A DNA stretch of 64,000 nucleotides from Porogramme epimiltina. Its lineage: Eukaryota > Basidiomycota > Agaricomycetes > Polyporales > Polyporaceae. The notes under the pieces were generated by a model, which ran no database searches, was not told the DNA's origin, and saw only the letters and a program-made list of their open reading frames with translations. The stretch spans positions 1-64,000 of the forward strand of contig FTLJ01000444.1 of assembly GCA_900155495.1 (NCBI GenBank), written 5' to 3'. Both the position numbers and the translations under genes were made by a program. Position 1 is the stretch's first letter, and the number at the start of each line of letters is the position of its first letter. Positions 57,349 through 64,000 of the stretch are shown here, piece after piece.

Positions 57349-59630
57349 CGCCGCGGTGCGTCCGGTGCCCCCGTTCTGGGAGCGGGGTGCTCTGCGGCTG
57401 GACGTTGCGCTTCCCCTTCTGTGGGGCTCCCGCTTCTCCGCGAGACGGAGATACCACGGACAGGCTAAAATACCTCATCGTCGTGCGCTTTCTGACCGCC
57501 CCTTGTTGTTCTGTGCTTCCGGCAGCGCAGGGCGTTTCTATTTTCTTCTTACTCTATGCACTCGGGCATCCAGAATAGTCTACACATGTACTCGGTACCA
57601 CCCGCTTCTTTGTATTGCAGCCTCGCGAACCTTCAGCACTCAGTGACTTCCAGGAAGTAGCCCAACCATCAACGATTGCCTCAGAAAGACAGGCCCCGCG
57701 CATTCCCACACACAAACGAGCCCTTTCCCTTCCCAGCATCTCCGTCTAGCAACGTGCAGCACTCTTCCTCATCGCACCCGCCCGCTAACGTTCCCCACCG
57801 CAACAGGACCCGCCTCGACCGTCCTCTGCTCTCCCGATCTCGCACGTGCGGTCACTTCCGCGATCTCCATTCCTCGCGCGCACGACTCACGCATCGCGCG
57901 CCCGGCGAGTCTATCCAACACGCGGCCCCGTGGGACGCGTCGCCCGTGAGTACGTACGCGCGGAAGGACCTCCCACCGCTAGCCGCAATGCGTCTACGGG
58001 GTGGACGCGACGGCGGCGTGCGTCCGGCACGTCACCGTGAACGCAGCAGCACATTATATCCCCGGCCGCCATGCGCACCTGGGGTGCGCGCAGTGGCTAC
58101 GAGCTCCCTGCACACCTACTCCCAAAGACTAGCGTTCCGGCGGGGAGACGGGCGTGCCTCCGCAGGGTCCGGTGGCGGTCGACACTGAACTTGCGCCTAT
58201 CGGGAAGTGGCGCCGGAACGTCCGCGGTCCCTTGTGTAAGCTCGCGGGGTGCCTGGCGGCGTCCACTCGAGAACACCAGGGACGGCGGGCCACGGTGTCT
58301 TACAGACTTATGCCAGCCCCCGCGCACGCTCTAGACCACGGCGCGCGCAGCCGATCGTCCAAACGTTCAGGCATTCTCAGCGTGTCCCCGCGCCCATGAA
58401 GGTGCGTCTTCATTCCGCGCGAATTGAACCGCAGACGACCGCGAAGGTCCGCCGTCGTGATCTGGGGTCCTCATGAGCAGGACGTGCCGCCCGCACAAAT
58501 GCCTCGGATGGCCAGTTGGTAACCAGATTAGCGACACCGAGAAGCACGCCAGGCGGCGGGGCAGGACCACACCGCCCGCGCGAGATTTCCACCCGGCGGG
58601 TGCAATTGTCGTGCAGGCGAGGTCATGAGCGATCCGTGATGAGGATCAGCCCGAGGCATTCGCGCAATGCGCGCGCGCGATGCGACACCAGCGTGCAGCG
58701 TGCACCGCGGACCCAATGCAGAACGGAGGGGCCCACTCCACATCCGAGGACAGGCTTCGGCCACTCGCATTCCCGCAGGTGCCAGCCACCTGCCATGATG
58801 GTCGCTGTGCACCCGGCCGCCCCCGCGCCGTCCATTTCTCCCGGTGTCCCCGCAAGCTTAGTGCGCAAGAATGCGCCATACATAGGACAGGCTGACTACA
58901 CCACGACGCGTCTGCCACTAGTCTCCTGGAAGGCGCGGGCTGGGGCGGGCTTCCCAGGGTTGCGCGGGTAGGGCGATTGGGATCAATTGCGCAAACGCGA
59001 ACCTTGGGAGAACGCCGCGGGCGCACCGCTCCGGGCTCGCGAGGCGGGGCGCGCGCGAACTGGACGGGGCACTCGCACGCCTGCCTGGTCGCTTCTGGCG
59101 GTGGGTACCCCGCACGTCCAGCGCTGGCGACCATCACCTTCTCCATAGACTCCCCTTCCCCTCCCCCGGGGCGCGCTTGCTCCTCCTGGCCAGCGAGGTC
59201 GCCGACTTCCCCGCGCGGGGCGCCCCCCTCTCGATCCGCGCCGAGCAAAAATACCGCGTCACCGCCTGTGCCTCCTGTCCCGTTGCCGGAGCGACCGCTG
59301 GGCAGTGGGCTTGTTCCACACGCTGCCCGCTCACACGCCACCAGGAACCCAGGTGCCAGAGATTTTCGAATGTGCGTGGCTGGCGTGCATTCCCCTTCCG
59401 CGCACTGGATATCAGTGCCGTACATTAAACAGCACTAGCAAACAGCAGCGCCCGAGCAACCGCCAGAGGTATCGTAAACAAGTCCCGTTAGAAGTGGACA
59501 TCGCGACTCGTAAGCCCGCGCCTATGCGCAGGCCCTTTCTCCTATCCCACTCCACTCTATCCCACGACGAGGGGCGTATCACGCGAAGAGACAACGCCAC
59601 GCAGATCCCGTGAATCCTCCTACCAAACGC
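57349..59630. other. Long GC-rich region without recognised genes
   Basis: About 2.3 kb, very GC-rich from about 57.7 to 59.3 kb, with overlapping open frames on both strands up to 259 codons. None has domain character, and their composition (Ala, Arg, Gly, Pro) is that of chance frames in GC-rich DNA. From about 59357 it is homologous to the 3' flanks of the other cupredoxin genes. Confidence 0.4.
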
Positions 59631-60425
59631 TTACAGGAGCGCGACACCGAACGCCGCAGCGACGACTGCGACGACGCCGTTCACGCCCACCGCGCCCGCA
59701 CCCGAGCCCGTGTTCGTGGAGGTCGCGGCCGTCGACGTGCCGCTCGTCGTCGCCGACGCAGATGCGGACGCGTCCGACGCCGCGAAGAGCGACGTCGCCG
59801 ACGCGCCGTTGCCTGCGAGTGCGGGCGTGGGCTGGAGGATGCTCGCCGACGGGAGGCCCTTCGCGTTCGACTGGAAGGTGTCGAAGGTGTTGCCCGTGGC
59901 GGGCGCGTTAATCGCGCCGACCATGCCGGCGTTGCAGTGCGTCACGGGCTTCACCTGCGAGCAGTAGAACCAGATCGCTAGTTGCGGCGAGCAGGGTCAG
60001 CATGGAATTCGAGCGAGCAAGTGAGCAAAGGGAACAGGGAGCACTCACGCTTCGTGTCGTCGGTGACGGTGAGGTTCCAGGTGCCGAACGGACCGTCCTT
60101 GGACTTGGTGAAGAAGAAGCCCGAGTCGAAGCCGTTCGCCATGGGCGAGCACGGGGTCGCAAACGTGGACTGGGCGACAGTGTGGTTGCCGGGGAAGCCA
60201 TCGAAGACGAAGGTGATGACCGAGCCGTTTGTCGCCGTAATGGAGGCAGGGCTAAAGGCGAGCTCCATCGTGCCATTGACCTCACCGACCTTGACCTGTG
60301 TGGTGTAGAAAAATATTGAGCGACACGGACGTCGAACATACGAAGACGACGATGCTTACGGTCTGGTCCTGGGCCAGAGCGACGGCGGCGAAGGTGAGAG
60401 CGGAGACGGCGGAGGCGAAGCGCAT
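59631..60425 (-). CDS. Cupredoxin-fold, GPI-type surface protein, copy A
   Basis: A secreted blue-copper-like (plastocyanin/phytocyanin-type) protein. Three exons: a signal peptide, MRFASAVSALTFAAVALAQD; the first half of the fold, VKVGEVNGTMELAFSPASIT, FVFDGFPGNHTVAQSTF, GFDSGFFFTKSKDGPFG; and the second half, PIWFYCSQVKPVTHCNAGMV. The type 1 copper ligands are all present: His in GNHTV, Cys in FYC, His in THC and Met in AGM. A Ser/Thr/Ala linker of about 34 residues leads to GAVGVNGVVAVVAAAFGVAL, a C-terminal hydrophobic tail fitting a GPI signal. The mature protein is probably wall- or membrane-attached. It has a TATA box upstream (60544-60550). Confidence 0.9.
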
Positions 60426-60543
60426 TTTGAAGAAGAAGGATGTGGAAAGGGGGGAAACGACTATTTGCGCTAGAGTAAAGCGGAAGCCGGGGAGGAAAGT
60501 CGAAGGGGAGGTGAGGAGGAGAGAGGGGCGGCTCAGCGCGTGG

Positions 60544-60550
60544 TTTTATA
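60544..60550 (-). promoter_or_regulatory. TATA box of cupredoxin copy A
   Basis: TATAAAA on the minus strand, about 120 nt upstream of the start codon at 60425; the element and its flank (GTGCATGTGTGAGA on the plus strand) are conserved upstream of copy B. Confidence 0.65.
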
Positions 60551-61877
60551 GTGCATGTGTGAGAGAATGGGCGAGGTTGACAGCCGGACGGAGGGCCATG
60601 AGCGGTATGGAGGAGACGCCCGGCGTGAAACAACGACGGTTGGAGATCATCGAAGCCGTTCGCTGAGCGATTAATGATGTCCAATGAGAGCGGCGCGGGG
60701 CGTAAGGAGGGGAACGAAGCGCGCCCAACACTGGAGCGGGACCCAGCGTAGCGGATGTCCTCCCTCTCACGGCATGGCGGCCAATTCGGAATTATGACAA
60801 CAACTTGTCTCGTCCTAGTGTGCGGTCGACCCCCAGAAACCTCTCCGACGACGGCTGTCCGCGCCGCTCCCAGGGCCACCGCTCGTGGACACCCGCCCCG
60901 TGAGGTAAATGACGCGCAGCGGGGCATACCCGACTGATTCAATCACGGCCTGGAGGGGAATGTCAGCCTCGGGACACATCAGAAGCACGGCTGAGGCATT
61001 GAAGTCGAGCCCACCTGTCCGTCTCGTGGGTGCTCACACACCCGCACGCCCCTGAGCTCGCGACCCCAGCAGACGCGGAACGACTCGAGGGTGCATCGAC
61101 TCGGCCATAGCGTCAGATTGGAACGGAGATGTAGATCCAGACAAAACCGGGCGCAGCCTGTCGTGGTGGGAGCCACTCAGGAGGGATGGGCGGCTGTGCA
61201 CCTGGTCTGTCGGATTGACCGCGAGAGCCACGTGCCTCTGCCGTCCATTTTCCACCAGCAATCGCACCGCCCGCGCGACTTTTCCAGCCTCCGCCAGCGC
61301 ATTTTTGAGCTGGTAATCCTGCTGTCACCACTCACGCAGTAGTCACAACGTATTGATCACGTGATGACATCATACCTTCGTCCGCGCCATCCCCAGACTG
61401 CGGGATCGTCGTATCGATGGGCGCTTTATTCACAGATGTTTGCAAGCTTGAGTCTTTTGAACTCTCCGCGCCTCTCGTTATCATCACTATCAGAGACTTG
61501 ATGCGAGACAGGTAAGTTGTAGTTGCGCGCGCGCGGTGAGAATATTTGTGCAGAGTAGACAGCATACGTACCCGAGAAGCCATGCGTCCCACATCCCAGA
61601 GGACAGAGATTTTCGAAGGTGCGTGGCTAGCATTTATTGCCCTTCGCGTACTGTACGTCTGAACCGTACACTATGTAGCACTAGCAGTGGCAGCGGCGCT
61701 CCAGCACCCGCCAGAGGTATCGTAAACAAGTCTACTCAAGGACAAACGTCGTGACTCGTAAGCTCGCGCCTGCGCAGAGGTCCTTTTTGCTTCCCCTCTT
61801 CTCTCTACCTCGTGGTTGTGTGCGTATCACGCGAAGAGACGACGATACACCTATCCCATGAACCCTCAGCAAGACGC
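60551..61877. other. Upstream region of cupredoxin copy A
   Basis: About 1.3 kb between copies A and B with no gene. It holds the distal promoter of A, a stretch matching the region upstream of B (61170-61240, with CACGTG at 61229-61234) and the 3' flank of B from 61604. Confidence 0.5.
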
Positions 61878-62773
61878 TCAGAGGAGCGCGAAGCCGAACG
61901 CCGCCGCGATGACCGCGACGACGCCATTCACGCCCACTGCTGCTGCGCCCGAGCCCGTGTCCGTGGCGTCCGCCGCCGTGGACATGCTGGGCGAGGTGCT
62001 CCTGCTCGGGCCGGTGATCGACGCCGTGCCGGTGCTGCTCGAGACGGTGACTAATACCGTGCTGATGCTCCTCGCGGTCGTCGTTATCGTCACTGTCGAC
62101 AACGAAGACGGCGCCGCCGACGTCACTGCCGTCGACGCGTCCGACGCCGTGAAGAGCGACGTCGCAAACGCGCCGTCGCCCACCAGCGTGGGTGTGGGCT
62201 GCAGGATGCTTGCAGAAGGTAGGCTCTTCGCGTTGGACAGGAAGAGGTCGAACGTATTGCCTGTCGTGGGCGCGTTGATCGCGCCGACCATACCTGCGTT
62301 GCAGTGCGTCTTGGGATTCACCTGCGAGCAGTAGAACCAGATCGCTGGTCGGGGCGAGAGGGGTCAGTGTCGGGGCGGAGAATGCAAGCTGGAGGAACAC
62401 TCACGCTTCGTGTCGTCGGTGATGGTCAGGTTCCAGATGCCGAATGCCGGACCATTCGGAGCTGCAGTGTCGAAAAATCCTGAATCGAACCCTCCCGGCA
62501 TGGGCGTGCATGGACTCGCGAACGTGGATTGGGCGACAGTGTGGTTGCCCGGGAAGCCATCGAAGACGAAGGTGATGATGGAGCCTTTCGTCGCGGTGAT
62601 GGAGGCAGGGCTAAAGGCGAGCACCATCGTGGCATCTACCTCACCGACCTTGATCTGTGTGGGGGAGAAAAATGTTGAGCTGTATGAACAGAGACGACGA
62701 TGCTTACGGTTTGGTCCTGGGCCAGAGCGACAGCGGCGAAGGCGAGAGCGGAGACGGTGAAGGCGAAGCGCAT
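61878..62773 (-). CDS. Cupredoxin-fold, GPI-type surface protein, copy B
   Basis: A tandem paralogue of copy A with the same three-exon layout. Signal peptide MRFAFTVSALAFAAVALAQD; fold halves KVGEVDATMVLAFSPASIT, FVFDGFPGNHTVAQSTF, GFDSGFFDTAAPNGPAFG and PIWFYCSQVNPKTHCNAGMV. The His-Cys-His-Met copper set is kept. The Ser/Thr-rich linker is about 74 residues, twice that of copy A, and includes a Val/Thr stretch (STVLVTVSSST). The tail GAAAVGVNGVVAVIAAAFGF is again a GPI-type signal. The two copies differ mostly in the loop before GIWNLTITDD and in the linker. Confidence 0.9.
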
Positions 62774-63545
62774 TTTGAGGAAGGGGGGGTGTGAAAAGGG
62801 AGGAAACGACTATAAGCGTTAGAACTTAGAGTGAAGCGGAGGCGAGGAAGAGAGAGAGGGCAACAGGACGAGCGGATTTATAGTGCATGTGTGAGAGGAT
62901 GTGCAAGAATGCCAGTCGGAGAGCCATGAGTGGTGTGCGGAAGATACGCAGCGTGAAACAACGACAGTTGGAGACCATCGAAGTCTACTAGTGAGCGATT
63001 AATGGCATCCAATGACAGCGTCGGGTAGACCCAACACAGCAAACATCTTCCATCTCACAGCATGGCGCTCAATTAGGAAGTATGGTAGCAACTTATCTCG
63101 TCCCGGTGCGCGGCTACAGCCTGACGTGGTGGAGGCTACTCAAGAGGGATGGGCGGCTGTGCATCTGGCCTGTCGGATTGACCGCGAGAGCCACGTGCCA
63201 GAATCAGGCCCAGTCGGCGTCACTGGCAGATCTAGACAGTTGCGCGTGCGCGGTGCGCGATGAGCAAACCCGTCCAGAATGGACGGCATATGTGCCGGAG
63301 AAGTCACGCGTCACACACCTCAGGGGACAGATATTTTCCAACGTGCGTGGCTAGCGTTTATTACCCTTCGCGCAATGTACATTCAAGCCGTACACTATGC
63401 AGCACTATCAGTAGCGGCACCCAAGCACCCGCCAGAGGTATCGTAATCAAGTCCATTCAAAACGTCGCGAATCGTAAGCCCGTGCCCACGCGTAGGCCCT
63501 TTCTTCCCCTCTTCTCTCTATCCCACCGCGAGCAGCGCATCACCC
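62774..63545. other. Upstream region of cupredoxin copy B
   Basis: About 770 bp between copies B and C, homologous over most of its length to the region upstream of copy A, with the TATA element (62876-62882) and a conserved CACGTG (63192-63197). From 63328 it is the 3' flank of copy C. Confidence 0.5.
62876..62882 (-). promoter_or_regulatory. TATA box of cupredoxin copy B
   Basis: TATAAAT on the minus strand about 103 nt upstream of the start codon at 62773, in the same conserved context as in copy A. Confidence 0.65.
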
Positions 63546-64000
63546 CTACAAGCTCAGAGCGATGCCGAACGCCGCCGCGACAGCCGCGACGACGCCGTTC
63601 ACGCCCACTGCCGCTGCGCCCGAGCCCGTGGTCGTGGTCGTGGTGTTCATGGCCGTGACCGCGGCACCCGGCGACGAGCTGCTCACGACACGAGTCGACG
63701 TCGCGCCGCTGACCGACGTCGTGCCACTGATAGCCGACGCCGGGCTGGCGCTGCTCAAGCTGGTGGTCGACGTTGTGCCGGTGCTGCTCGACCCGCCGGT
63801 CGATGTCGTGCCAGTGCTGCTCACGCTGCCGGTCAACGTTGTGCTGGTGCTGCTCGAGTTGCTAGTTGACGGCGTGTTGATGCTGTCCGTCGTCGCTACC
63901 CCCGCAGACGCCGATGCGCCGTGACCCACCAGCGCGGGCGTGGGCTGCAGGATGCTTGCTGTCGGGAGACCCGTCGCCTTGGACAGGAAGGCCTCGAACG
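63546..64000 (-). CDS. Cupredoxin-fold, GPI-type surface protein, copy C (3' part)
   Basis: Only the C-terminal part lies in the window. It reads FEAFLSKATGLPTASILQPT, the end of the cupredoxin domain shared with A and B, then a Ser/Thr-rich linker of about 99 residues with degenerate short repeats built on SSTGTTST, and the tail GAAAVGVNGVVAAVAAAFGI before the stop at 63546-63548. The copper-binding half is beyond the window edge, so its integrity cannot be judged. The linker is the longest of the three copies. Confidence 0.85.
   Translation of the reverse strand, partial: FEAFLSKATGLPTASILQPTPALVGHGASASAGVATTDSINTPSTSNSSSTSTTLTGSVSSTGTTSTGGSSSTGTTSTTSLSSASPASAISGTTSVSGATSTRVVSSSSPGAAVTAMNTTTTTTGSGAAAVGVNGVVAAVAAAFGIALSL

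Larger units (their letters stand above)
59357..64000 (-). repeat. Tandem array of three cupredoxin gene units
   Basis: The units are direct tandem copies that include flanking DNA. The 3'-flank block CAGAGATTTTCG/CAGATATTTTCC...GTGCGTGGCT starts at 59357, 61604 and 63328, followed each time by CCGCCAGAGGTATCGTAA. The promoter sides of copies A and B also match (TTTATAGTGCATGTGTGAGA; GTGAAACAACGAC; GAGCGATTAATG). Spacing is about 2.25 kb (A to B) and 1.72 kb (B to C). The third unit runs off the window. Confidence 0.85.

Noticed and set aside
58646..59425. Minus-strand open frame of 259 codons in the GC-rich region
   Set aside because: Composition is Ala/Arg/Gly/Pro/Cys-rich without domain features, and similar frames are open on the other strand at the same place.

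Overview
The window is a gene-dense, GC-rich piece of a filamentous fungal nuclear genome, most likely an Agaricomycete (mushroom-forming basidiomycete, possibly a polypore; this is inference). The reasons are introns of about 50-60 nt with GT-AG ends in almost every gene, housekeeping proteins of fungal type (actin of exactly 375 residues, Sec14, Fur1, Emg1), and families typical of basidiomycetes: an F-box protein of the 'LPSEIL' type, a DUF6533-type seven-helix membrane protein, a HET-domain protein, an EF-hand/coiled-coil protein, a serine-rich GPI-type cupredoxin array and a basidiomycete P450. No tRNA, rRNA, CRISPR array or clear transposon was seen.

Layout. 1-1.2 kb: the 3' end of SCO1 and an NDUFB7 (complex I B18) gene, convergent. 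1.7-8.2 kb: a HET-domain gene whose last exon carries an RNA-recognition motif, convergent with a many-exon EF-hand/coiled-coil/TM gene. 9-12.4 kb: RPN10 and actin, divergent from a shared ~640 bp promoter. 12.9-18.5 kb: SEC14, EMG1/NEP1 and FUR1 (UPRT), all on the minus strand. 19.5-25.2 kb: a type II membrane GH5 exo-1,3-beta-glucanase and an F-box protein. 26.7-34.8 kb: five tandem, diverged paralogues of a seven-exon GNAT acetyltransferase gene, all on the minus strand; the most distal copy has an abnormal 5' end. 35.7-38.5 kb: a SAMHD1-like HD-domain dNTP triphosphohydrolase. 39.4-43.8 kb: a WD40 plus inositol-polyphosphate 5-phosphatase fusion. 44.3-46 kb: a PPR-like, probably mitochondrial protein. 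46.7-50.5 kb: two unrecognised genes, divergent. 51.2-53.5 kb: a cytochrome P450. 55.5-57.3 kb: a DUF6533-type membrane protein gene with extremely small exons, one apparently 2 nt long. 59.6-64 kb: three tandem cupredoxin genes, the third cut by the window end.

The first 22 kb is mostly conserved housekeeping sequence. The accessory signals are the HET-RRM fusion, the GNAT cluster, the micro-exon gene and the cupredoxin array. In the cupredoxin array the Ser/Thr linker before the GPI-type tail grows from about 34 to 74 to 99 residues from copy to copy while the copper ligands stay conserved. Gene models here were built by eye from splice signals and protein conservation. Interior exon edges of the long EF-hand gene, the 5' ends of the PPR gene and of GNAT copy 1, and the large introns in the phosphatase and the 46.7-49.3 kb gene are the least certain parts.
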